NCBI GenBank assembly: GCA_001462225.1 | Contig: LIUH01000135.1 | Location: forward strand, 1 to 38,318 | Origin: Fibrobacteria bacterium GUT31 | GTDB taxonomy: Bacteria; Fibrobacterota; Fibrobacteria; Fibrobacterales; Fibrobacteraceae | Reading direction: 5' to 3' | Length of the DNA: 38,318 nt | Part shown: piece after piece, positions 8,163-15,123 of the stretch | Layout: every line of letters starts with the position of its first letter | Numbering within the stretch: position 1 is the first letter of the stretch | Notes under the pieces: generated by a model | The model's input: only the letters and a program-made list of their open reading frames with translations | Told to the model about the DNA's origin: nothing | Database searches by the model: none | Translations under genes and position numbers: made by a program

Positions 8163-9395
8163 ATGAACAAAATGAGCCTTTTTGCCGTTTCAGTTATGGC
8201 CATGGTTCTTTCATGTTCCGAAAAGGGGCCTTTTGACTACCCAAGCCAGAGAGATTTGGAGGAGATGGCCGCCATGTCTTCAAGCAGCAACGGAGGAAGC
8301 TCTTCTTCTACATGGGAGCAGAGTTCGTCTAGCGCGGAAGCTAATGCAAGTTCTTCTAGTATAGCGTCGGGTGTCACTTTTGAATATTGCAATATAGGCA
8401 CAATCTGTTATCAAGGCACTTATACTTTGAATGAATGTAGTGGTTTGGGGGGAATACCGAGCAGTATCTGTCCTTATGGCGAGCCAAGCAGCAGTTCAGC
8501 GGTGTGGTCTAGTTCGTCCGGTGGTGAAGTATCGTCTTCATCATTGTCATCCAGTAGCGTAGAACTTAGTAGCAGTTCGGAAGTGCCATCATCATCCAGC
8601 GACATAGAACCAAGCAGTAGTTCGGTTATACCTTCCAGTTCATCAATTGCCTTCAGTTCATCAAGCGAAGAGCTAAGCAGTAGCTCAGTTGCAACTTCCA
8701 GTTCATCAATTACCCCGAGTTCGTCAAGTGAAGAGCCCAGCAGTAGTTCGGTTACACCTTCCAGTTCATCTAGTAGCTCTATCGTTAGTTGTCCTATTTC
8801 AGCCGTTTCAAGTAGCTCAGTGACCTGCGGTGGTCAGACATACAGCACGGTAAATATAGGCGGTCAGGTTTGGTTTGCGGAGAATTTGAACTACGATGTT
8901 GAAGGCAGTAAGTGTTATAATGACTTGGAATCCAATTGCACAACTTATGGTCGTATGTACGACTGGTCAACGGCTATGGATCTTCCGTCAATCTGCAACT
9001 CAAGTGGTTGCTCTGGCCTGATACAGTCGCCTAATCAAGGTATTTGCCCGGATGGGTGGCATATTCCTAGCAATGCGGATTGGGATGCTCTTATAAATTA
9101 TGTAGGAGGTTTTTCAACGGCAGGCAAGTACTTAAAATCCGCAAACGGTTGGAATTGCAGTGGTCCTCCGGGTTCTTGTTTGTACGAGGATACTCACGAC
9201 TTTTCGGCTTTGCCGGGTGGCTACTACATTTCTGACTTTAGTGATAACGGCCGCAGCGGCTACTGGTGGAGTTCCAATGAGAACGGTAGCAGCCTAGCCT
9301 ACAGCTGGTCCATAGTCCATTACAGCGAGACCGTACGCTGTGACAACTACTACGGTAAGTCTAACTTGCTGTCTGTTCGTTGTGTCCGGAACTAA
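8163..9395 (+). CDS. Poly-serine lipoprotein with C-terminal FISUMP domain
   Basis: A 410-aa surface or periplasmic lipoprotein. The signal ends in lipobox VLSC, followed by two serine-rich linkers (about residues 38-65 and 108-220). The second is built of 21-residue units alternating SSSS with EE, PT or VT pairs. The C-terminal 190 residues are a FISUMP domain (TIGR02145): ending in WFAENLNYD, CPDGWHIPSNADW, FSALPGG, GYWWSSNE and SVRCVRN. Such domains are numerous in Fibrobacter; their role is not settled, with binding at the cell surface presumed. The stretch between YWWSS and YYGKS is the variable part of the family (see findings). SD AGAGG lies upstream. The gene is the first in the block carrying structured leaders. 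Confidence 0.9.
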   Translation: MNKMSLFAVSVMAMVLSCSEKGPFDYPSQRDLEEMAAMSSSSNGGSSSSTWEQSSSSAEANASSSSIASGVTFEYCNIGTICYQGTYTLNECSGLGGIPSSICPYGEPSSSSAVWSSSSGGEVSSSSLSSSSVELSSSSEVPSSSSDIEPSSSSVIPSSSSIAFSSSSEELSSSSVATSSSSITPSSSSEEPSSSSVTPSSSSSSSIVSCPISAVSSSSVTCGGQTYSTVNIGGQVWFAENLNYDVEGSKCYNDLESNCTTYGRMYDWSTAMDLPSICNSSGCSGLIQSPNQGICPDGWHIPSNADWDALINYVGGFSTAGKYLKSANGWNCSGPPGSCLYEDTHDFSALPGGYYISDFSDNGRSGYWWSSNENGSSLAYSWSIVHYSETVRCDNYYGKSNLLSVRCVRN

Positions 9396-9554
9396 GTGGT
9401 TGGGGTGCTTGCACCATAGCCGCAGCCGCTAGCGAAGTGAAACGGAGTAAGCGGCGAACACAAAGAATTGTGCCATGGTGGCACGAACCAGCCAAACCCT
9501 AACTTTCCCCTGGGTTTGGCAATGTGAACTGCGGGAAAAAAGGAGTTCAGAAAA
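9396..9554 (+). ncRNA. Structured leader, copy 1 (three stems plus pseudoknot on the SD)
   Basis: P1 pairs GCCGCT (9425-9430) with AGCGGC (9450-9455). P2 pairs GTGCCA (9470-9475) with TGGCAC (9479-9484). P3 pairs GCCAAACCC (9491-9499) with GGGTTTGGC (9512-9520). The P3 loop TTTCCC (9504-9509) can pair with GGGAAA (9533-9538), which ends 2 nt before the SD AGGAG (9541-9545). An extra small hairpin, GGTG-CTTG-CACC, follows the previous stop codon. Copies 2 and 3 share the design. The element probably controls translation of the beta-helix gene; its ligand or partner is unknown. Confidence 0.65.
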
Positions 9555-11372
9555 ATGAAGAAGATGCTTTTTATGCTGTGTGCTCTTATGAGCTTTGCAT
9601 TTGGTCAGCCCTTTCAAGACGGCGTTACAGCCTATAGAAACAAGGACTACGACAAAGCCATCGTGAATTTTACGGAGGCTATCCGTTTGAGTCCTAATGA
9701 CGTGTCGTCGTATTACAATCGCGGCATTTCATATATAGCGAAAGGGGATGATGCCCGCGCTATTCCGGACCTTGAAACCGCATTGCGGCTCAATCCGAGT
9801 CATGGTAATGCAAAGAGCAGTCTTGAAGCGGCTCGGCGGCGACAGTCTCAGGCCAAGGCGGCAGGCAGCAGCCCTGCTGCCTCTGTTGCCAAAACTGCTG
9901 CGATTGATGAACTGGACATTTCAATACGGGATGCCTCTGACTATCTCAATGAGAAAATTCCAAAAGGAAGCAAAATCGTTATACTTAACATCCAGTCCAA
10001 TTCCTCAGACCTCTCTGATTATATTATAGACGAGCTTATAGCCAATGCTGTAAATGATGGCTTTTTTACCGTGGTGGATCGCCAGCAGCTTGATGCAATC
10101 CGTTCAGAGCAGAATTTCCAGTTGTCCGGTGCGGTGGATGATAAGGACGCTTTGGCGATAGGAAAGCTTTTCGGTGCAAAAACTATTGTGTCCGGTGCTG
10201 TGAATAGGCTTGGAGCAACGGGATATCGAGTTCGGATTCGTGCGCTTGAAGTGCAAACTGCACAGGTGCAGGGGCAATTCAATCGTAATATTGCTTCAAG
10301 CAAGACTATAAATTCTCTTATGGAAAGCGGCGGGACTGCAAGCGGTGGTTATGCGATCGGTGGTTATGGGGCTGGCACGGCGACAACATCTGTTGCTCAG
10401 GTAGCTGCTCCTTTAAGTAAACCGGGAGCTACGCAAACCATACAGGGTACTATGGTGCCGGGAGGCAGTCTTACTGAGAAGTTGGCTTGGCTGCAGAGAA
10501 GTGCTGATAGCCACAATACTTATATTGTTGAGGTGAACACAGATGAGAAAATCGCTCCGCATACATTTGAATACACGGGTGCAATCAACATTACCATAGT
10601 CCTTAGAGGTGTTGGGGCAAATAGAACTATCAGGCTTCGCTCACACGGTACAATGTTTACAGTACGTCCTAATGTTACCTTTATTTTGGATAATAATATT
10701 ACCCTTCAAGGGCACAACGGCAACACTGCCTCTTTGGTTTATGTAAATGGTGGAACGATTAAAATGAATAATGGCTCGACTATTACAGGCAATCACAACA
10801 ATTCCTCAGGTGGAGGTGTGCTTGTGGCTAATAATGGAATATTTGATATGAATGGCGGTACCATTTCCAGCAATGTAGGTGGTGTAGGTGGAGGTGTGTA
10901 TGTTTATACTAAAGGAACCTTTACAATGAGAGGTGGCACTATCTCTGGCAATACTGCGCAATGGGGCGGTGGGGTAGATGGGTCTGAAGGAACCTTTACT
11001 ATGCTGGGCGGTACCATCATAGGGAATATTGCCTATAATGGTGGTGGTGGGGTATCTATGGGTACAAATCATACTTCTACCATGAGTGGTGGTATCATCA
11101 CAGGAAATACCGCCCGCGAACTGTGTGGCGGGGTATGTATAGGTCCGCATGCGAAATTTACCAAGACTAGTGGCACTATTACCGGTTATTCCAGCGACCA
11201 GAAAAACGGAAATGTGGTAAGGGATGAAGGCGGCAACATATTAGCCCGCAGGGGTCATACTGGACTTGTTATTGATGGAGTACGAAAGGAAACTACTGCT
11301 GGGTCGGGAGATAATTTGTCTTATGACGGAAGTAAATGGAGAGATAAAAGTAGCGGAGCTTGGGATCAATAA
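9555..11372 (+). CDS. TPR / CsgG-like / right-handed beta-helix surface protein
   Basis: A 605-aa exported protein with signal peptide ending FAFG-Q. Residues about 20-95 form two or three TPR repeats (AYRNKDYDKAIVNFTEAI, YYNRGISYIAKGD). Residues about 120-245 resemble the CsgG/LpoB-type fold (IVILNIQSNSSDLSDYI, FFTVVDRQQLDAIRSEQ, GAKTIVSGAVNRLG). From about 340 to 560 there is a right-handed beta-helix with repeats of the form GGTISGNTAxxGGGV, as in polymorphic outer-membrane or autotransporter-like proteins. The last 60 residues (KNGNVVRDEGGNIL to GAWDQ) recur as a fragment at 28672-28848. The TPR plus CsgG-like part is probably periplasmic and the helix probably faces outward. The exact role is unknown. 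SD AGGAG is part of the structured leader. Confidence 0.85.
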   Translation: MKKMLFMLCALMSFAFGQPFQDGVTAYRNKDYDKAIVNFTEAIRLSPNDVSSYYNRGISYIAKGDDARAIPDLETALRLNPSHGNAKSSLEAARRRQSQAKAAGSSPAASVAKTAAIDELDISIRDASDYLNEKIPKGSKIVILNIQSNSSDLSDYIIDELIANAVNDGFFTVVDRQQLDAIRSEQNFQLSGAVDDKDALAIGKLFGAKTIVSGAVNRLGATGYRVRIRALEVQTAQVQGQFNRNIASSKTINSLMESGGTASGGYAIGGYGAGTATTSVAQVAAPLSKPGATQTIQGTMVPGGSLTEKLAWLQRSADSHNTYIVEVNTDEKIAPHTFEYTGAINITIVLRGVGANRTIRLRSHGTMFTVRPNVTFILDNNITLQGHNGNTASLVYVNGGTIKMNNGSTITGNHNNSSGGGVLVANNGIFDMNGGTISSNVGGVGGGVYVYTKGTFTMRGGTISGNTAQWGGGVDGSEGTFTMLGGTIIGNIAYNGGGGVSMGTNHTSTMSGGIITGNTARELCGGVCIGPHAKFTKTSGTITGYSSDQKNGNVVRDEGGNILARRGHTGLVIDGVRKETTAGSGDNLSYDGSKWRDKSSGAWDQ

Positions 11373-11499
11373 TGCTTGGATTGAGAACAAGCAGCGAATA
11401 CAAAGAATTGTGCCATGGTGGCACGAACCAGCCAAGCCCTAACTTTCCCCAGGGTTTGGCAGGGTAAACTGGACCAGGGGGAAATGGAGAGAATGAAAA
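11373..11499 (+). ncRNA. Structured leader, copy 2
   Basis: P1 pairs TGCTTG (11373-11378, immediately after the previous stop codon) with CAAGCA (11388-11393). This differs in sequence from copies 1 and 3 but keeps the stem. P2 is GTGCCA (11410-11415) with TGGCAC (11419-11424). P3 is GCCAAGCCC (11431-11439) with GGGTTTGGC (11452-11460), where the A-to-G change gives a G-U pair. The loop TTTCCCC (11444-11450) is complementary to GGGGAAA (11478-11484), which lies one nt before the SD GGAG (11486-11489). Confidence 0.65.
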
Positions 11500-12345
11500 A
11501 TGAGTAATTCATTTGAAGAGGTAATAAGAGAAGATTCATCACCTTTGTTTAGAATAAAGGAGATTCGAGGTCTTGGAACAGATAAATTAACTTGGGGGAA
11601 CGATATATTTGCTTTTCATATAGGAAAAGGCTATATTTTGTCAGTTTGCCATAATTTAATTGAAGGTGTAGAAGTAATTGAAGACGGAGAGCTTGTATCT
11701 TTATATAAAAGGTATAACAAAAATATCTCTAAACCATATTTACTTATACATCAAAAAAAAGATGCTCTTTTCGGCAATTCACACTTAAATTCATACTTTG
11801 CAGATGATCATAAAATGTATGAAAATTCTTTTAGAAGATCTTTGTTTCTTGTTGATGTTGAACTTATAGAAATTATCACTGATTATGACATCGCTATCTA
11901 CAAAATTGCTGATAATTTTAAGTATTTAATACCTAGTATACCAAGCATAAAAATTGATACGAATATATATGATATAGACGATGACAATTATTATGGCTTA
12001 CAATCTGCTCCTTGGAACCAATTGGGGCATATGATACATAAAGTTAGTATAGAGGGTTATGTTGACCATTTTTCTAAATATGATAAAATTGATGTAGTTA
12101 GAGATGGTTTTAGATACCTCACTAAAGGATATCTTAAATTTGGTTCTTCCGGTTCACCCTATCTTTATTATGATAAAGATAAAGATGAGTTTAGAGCAAA
12201 TGCAATACAAAGTGAGCTTTTCGGCATACAAATGAGAATTGAAAAAAGCTTGAATAATACGCAATATGTTAATGCCATAGCAACTCCTTTATTTAACATA
12301 AAGAAAAAATTGTATGAACTTGGTTTTAATGTAGAGAATGTATAA
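11500..12345 (+). CDS. Trypsin-like serine protease domain protein, apparently cytoplasmic
   Basis: A 281-aa protein with no signal peptide or membrane segment. A chymotrypsin/trypsin-fold triad is recognisable: His51 in GKGYILSVCHNL, Asp130 in TDYDIAIYKI and Ser217 in KFGSSGSPYLYYD (the GxSGSP motif). This resembles the trypsin-like peptidase domain found in stand-alone bacterial proteins and in some conflict systems. The coding DNA is much more AT-rich than the genes before it, suggesting recent acquisition. The start follows SD GGAG, which is embedded at the end of structured leader 2. The substrate and partner are unknown; the next gene, with the same type of leader, encodes a membrane coiled-coil protein. 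Confidence 0.75.
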   Translation: MSNSFEEVIREDSSPLFRIKEIRGLGTDKLTWGNDIFAFHIGKGYILSVCHNLIEGVEVIEDGELVSLYKRYNKNISKPYLLIHQKKDALFGNSHLNSYFADDHKMYENSFRRSLFLVDVELIEIITDYDIAIYKIADNFKYLIPSIPSIKIDTNIYDIDDDNYYGLQSAPWNQLGHMIHKVSIEGYVDHFSKYDKIDVVRDGFRYLTKGYLKFGSSGSPYLYYDKDKDEFRANAIQSELFGIQMRIEKSLNNTQYVNAIATPLFNIKKKLYELGFNVENV

Positions 12346-12492
12346 ACGGCGGGTACTCTTGTACCCTACCACCGCTAGCCGAAGGCAAGCGGTGAATACA
12401 AAGAATTGTGCCATGGTGGCACGAACCAGCCAAACCCTAACTTTCCCCCAGTTTGGCAGGGTAAACAGGAACAGGGGAAATAGGAGTGTTTT
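12346..12492 (+). ncRNA. Structured leader, copy 3
   Basis: An opening hairpin GGGTAC-TCTT-GTACCC (12351-12366) is followed by P1, ACCGCT (12371-12376) with AGCGGT (12388-12393), enclosing a nested GCC-GAA-GGC. Against copy 1, the outer P1 pair changes from G-C to A-T, a compensatory change. P2 is at 12408-12413 with 12417-12422. P3 is GCCAAAC (12429-12435) with GTTTGGC (12451-12457). The loop TTTCCCC (12442-12448) is complementary to GGGGAAA (12474-12480), one nt before the SD AGGAG (12482-12486). Confidence 0.65.
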
Positions 12493-13416
12493 ATGAAAAA
12501 ACTACCAATTTTTGCCATACTCATAGCCTTTTTCATGTGCTATGCAAAAACAGACAGTCTTAAAATAGCTGTTAGCGAGTTGTATAAAAAACAGAAGGAA
12601 ACTGAAAATTCGATTGATTCATTGAATAGCAAATTTCTTTCTGATAAATTTGCTACAGCTAAAGAAATGGAAAAAGTACAAAATTATTATAGTTCATCAT
12701 TTGATAAAATACAATGTTCTTATACAATTTTTATAGCAATGATTGTAGGACTTATTACCATTACATCTGGATTTTATGTTTATGGTAATATTAAATATTC
12801 AAGTAAAATAAAAAAAGAATTTAATGTACAATTAGAAAGCCAACAAAATTTATTTAACGATGAATTGAAAGATCAAAAAACAAATGCCAAATCCCTTACA
12901 AAAGATTTACATAAACAACTTGCTAAATCATATTTCGAAAGTGCAGTTTATGCGTATGATAATATACATCATATTGGAGATTTGACATATATAGAATATA
13001 TGAAATCTCACCTTATAAAATTAAATTCATACTTTACAATAACTACAGAGTACGAATTAGAATTCAATATAGATGATTTATTATCCCTTGAAAAAATAGA
13101 TGAATATATAGAAAGTTATGAATATATTCCTGAATTGTTCATGCCATTTTTTTCAACAGAATTAAAAAAATTCGTAAACTATTGCAAAACATCAGTAGAA
13201 CAAAGATTTATTAAAAAGGAATATGAACTGGATTTTATTGAAAAAGCAGAAAAAATATGGTCGATGTTCTTTAAGAAATTTGATGATTATGATATCAATT
13301 ATCTTATTAAAAAGTATTATAAAATGAGTTCAGATAGCAAAGAAAAGATGAAACGTGACGCTATACGAAGTTCTTCCAATGATGGTATTAGGTGGGCAAA
13401 ATCAAAAACACTATAA
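12493..13416 (+). CDS. Membrane-anchored coiled-coil protein of unknown function
   Basis: A 307-aa protein. It begins with a signal-like segment ending CYA-K, then a charged helical stretch (about 20-72), one strong transmembrane helix (about 75-98, SYTIFIAMIVGLITITSGFY), then a long lysine- and glutamate-rich helical region likely to form coiled coils. No enzymatic motif was recognised. The gene is AT-rich like its protease neighbour, and shares the structured leader type, so the two may have arrived together and may work together. ATG at 12493 follows SD AGGAG at a good distance. Confidence 0.7.
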   Translation: MKKLPIFAILIAFFMCYAKTDSLKIAVSELYKKQKETENSIDSLNSKFLSDKFATAKEMEKVQNYYSSSFDKIQCSYTIFIAMIVGLITITSGFYVYGNIKYSSKIKKEFNVQLESQQNLFNDELKDQKTNAKSLTKDLHKQLAKSYFESAVYAYDNIHHIGDLTYIEYMKSHLIKLNSYFTITTEYELEFNIDDLLSLEKIDEYIESYEYIPELFMPFFSTELKKFVNYCKTSVEQRFIKKEYELDFIEKAEKIWSMFFKKFDDYDINYLIKKYYKMSSDSKEKMKRDAIRSSSNDGIRWAKSKTL

Positions 13417-13488
13417 TACTTTATTTTCAACACATCACCAATCTCTACCGCAAACGGTGGCGGTGCGTTGGCAGGGGCAAAATCACAG

Positions 13489-13770
13489 TCACTGCCTAGC
13501 CGCCATCGCAAGCACTTCGCCAACAAAAACATTATAAGGTTTGCTTGCTTTAACCGCTTTCCGTTTAAGTCCGTCAATAATACGAACCGGCAACTTGAAA
13601 GAGCAAACCTTAAAACTCTCTTGCGAGGCTTCCGGCTTAACAAGATGCAGTTTAGACTTGGTGACCTTTATACCCATTTCTTCAAGCTCCTTTTCCGTAA
13701 AAGAAACTTTCAATCCGGCTCTCAGCGAACCCCTTATAAAAGATGCTATTGACTCCATAGCTTCAGTCAT
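13489..13770 (-). CDS. Antitoxin-like protein with C-terminal ribbon-helix-helix segment
   Basis: A 93-aa protein. Residues about 55-90 (FKLPVRIIDGLKRKAVKASKPYNVFVGEVLAMAA) fit a ribbon-helix-helix DNA-binding domain of the CopG type, common in type II antitoxins. The ATG overlaps the stop codon of the upstream RelE-like fragment (ATGA), the usual coupling of toxin and antitoxin genes. SD GGAG precedes the start. The N-terminus MTEAMESI resembles the start of antitoxins that accompany COG4737 toxins, but no HTH is visible. Since its toxin is truncated, it is probably an orphan. Confidence 0.55.
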   Translation of the reverse strand: MTEAMESIASFIRGSLRAGLKVSFTEKELEEMGIKVTKSKLHLVKPEASQESFKVCSFKLPVRIIDGLKRKAVKASKPYNVFVGEVLAMAARQ

Positions 13771-13940
13771 GACGTTTTCTCCAACTTTAAAATCTCACCC
13801 AATTCCAGCATTTTCTTAATCTCTGCTTCGGAATATCCTAAAAAATCTCCGGCATTTTTCTTAAAAATAGATAATTCGCTATTGCTTATATTATCAATTT
13901 TATTCTTTTCAAAACCATGTATAAACAGGCTTCTATTGTC
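13767..13940 (-). pseudogene. C-terminal fragment of a RelE/HigB-like toxin (COG4737 type)
   Basis: The minus-strand frame reads NRSLFIHGFEKNKIDNIS followed by ELSIFKKNAGDFLGYSEAEIKKML, ending in KLEKTS and stop. This matches the C-terminal half of phage-derived RelE-like toxins (FxYGFAKxERxNI ... ELxxxK). The N-terminal half is missing. The frame runs into a head-to-head junction with the DUF5615-like gene at about 13930-13940. No start codon is left in a sensible place. Confidence 0.6.
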
Positions 13941-14192
13941 AATTATGCAAAGGAAAATGATTTCGTTATTTTAACACATGATTTGGATTTCGGAACAATT
14001 CTTTTCGTTACAAATGGGCAAAAACCCAGTGTTGTTCAATTGCGTATCAATGATATTTATCCCGAAATAGATTCGGACTACTTAATCTCAGCTTTGAATT
14101 TTGCTAAAACAGAACTTGAAAACGGTGCTTTGCTAATAATAGACACAAAAAAAACTCGCATGAGGATTTTACCTCTGCAAGTAGCTCGGTAA
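13917..14192 (+). pseudogene. 5'-truncated DUF5615/PIN-like toxin
   Basis: From about residue 7 the frame reads SIVNYAKENDFVILTHDLDF followed by GTIL, then PSVVQLRINDIYPE and ends in MRILPLQVAR. This is the DUF5615 (Mut7-C-like PIN) family, whose members normally begin with about 35 residues carrying the first conserved aspartate (MKFLxDxNL). Those are missing. The nominal ATG at 13917 lies in sequence shared with the antisense RelE-like fragment. HDLDF retains one acidic cluster, but without the first Asp the protein is probably inactive. The usual DUF433 antitoxin partner is absent. Confidence 0.65.
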
Positions 14193-14282
14193 ACAAATCA
14201 TTTACGGCGGGATATTGATTTTTGCGATGTTCAAATGTGGAAAGTAATGGCTAACTTAATGTTTTGGTTTGGGGTATAAAAC

Positions 14283-15113
14283 TCAGCTCTTTCCCAATTC
14301 TGCGGAGCGTTTGGCCGAAGCCTCTACTGCGGCCATAACTGCGCCCTTGAATGCTCTATTTTCAAGTTCCTGTATTCCGTTTATTGTGGTTCCGGCCGGG
14401 CTGCAAATATTCGCTATCAGTTCACTCGGGGTTGCTTTGGATCTCACCAGCATTTCAATTGAGCCTTGTAACATAAACAATGCAAATTTCATCGCAATAT
14501 CCCTTTGCAAACCCATTTTAACTCCACCCATAGCAAGGGCTTCTATAAATTGAAAGACAAAAGCCGGCCCGCTACCCGAAAGTCCCGTTACAGCATCCAT
14601 TTGGTTTTCAGAAACTCTGAAAGTGGTTGCGCATTGAGAGAACATGAACTCAACCGTTTGAAGGATACTGTCTTCAACACCATCTGCGGCTATAGCCACG
14701 ACTCCCTTTTTTGCAATGACAGCAATATTCGGCATAGTACGTACTATATATAAGTTATCTTTGCTTGGGGTGAGTGCTTCTCGCAAGGCTTCTATTGTAA
14801 CCCCTGCCATAATGGAAACTATAATCGGATTTTTTTCGGAGCTTGTAAGCGCAGAACGCAACATGGGAGAAATTTTTGAGAAAACTTGCGGCTTTAAGCA
14901 TAAAAACACCACATCCGCTTCCGCAAAGCCCTCATGGAAAGATAATACTCTTTTCGCTTTGCTACTGTCCGCAATTTTAGTTGCCTGTTCTTCATTCGGT
15001 TCTTGAAAAAGTACAGACCTAGCCGGGTAGCCGCCTTCCGTTAAAGCGCACAAAATTGCGCCACCCATATTGCCGGCACCTATGAAAAATATTTTTTTTG
15101 CGGCAGACGTCAT
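14283..15113 (-). CDS. proC: Pyrroline-5-carboxylate reductase
   Basis: A 276-aa cytoplasmic enzyme that reduces 1-pyrroline-5-carboxylate to proline with NAD(P)H, the last step of proline synthesis. The Rossmann motif FIGAGNMGGAI is at about 10-20. VVFLCLKPQ and VRTMPNIA are typical, and the signature LSGSGPAFVFQFIEALA is at about 170-186. Length is normal. It follows rho by 10 nt, with SD GGGAGG at the right distance, so it is the second gene of a rho-proC transcript. Confidence 0.95.
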   Translation of the reverse strand: MTSAAKKIFFIGAGNMGGAILCALTEGGYPARSVLFQEPNEEQATKIADSSKAKRVLSFHEGFAEADVVFLCLKPQVFSKISPMLRSALTSSEKNPIIVSIMAGVTIEALREALTPSKDNLYIVRTMPNIAVIAKKGVVAIAADGVEDSILQTVEFMFSQCATTFRVSENQMDAVTGLSGSGPAFVFQFIEALAMGGVKMGLQRDIAMKFALFMLQGSIEMLVRSKATPSELIANICSPAGTTINGIQELENRAFKGAVMAAVEASAKRSAELGKS

Positions 15114-15123
15114 GCTTTCCTCC

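Noticed and set aside
8041-8165. GTG-started ORF after AAAAGGAG overlapping the FISUMP start
   Set aside because: The SD and GTG are conserved in both loci, but the two reading frames diverge by an indel soon after, so the peptide is not conserved; the ATG frame at 7998/27676 is.
8280-8810. CRISPR-like or tandem DNA repeat in the serine-rich part
   Set aside because: The repetition is in-frame 63-nt coding units for serine linkers, without unique spacers.
9470-9538. A known riboswitch class (c-di-GMP, cobalamin, preQ1, SAM-II)
   Set aside because: The hairpin-plus-pseudoknot plan is similar to small riboswitches, but none of the conserved binding-core sequences I know is present.
9396-12492. 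Integron attC sites separating gene cassettes
   Set aside because: The repeats are the right size and symmetrical, but the core sites (RYYYAAC / GTTRRRY) are not present at the ends, the repeats lie directly against SD sequences, and no integrase is seen.
13440-13490. A fourth, degenerate structured leader after the coiled-coil gene
   Set aside because: ACCGC, GGCGGT and GTTGGCAGGGGCAAAA recall copy 3, but P2 and the TTTCCCC loop are missing.
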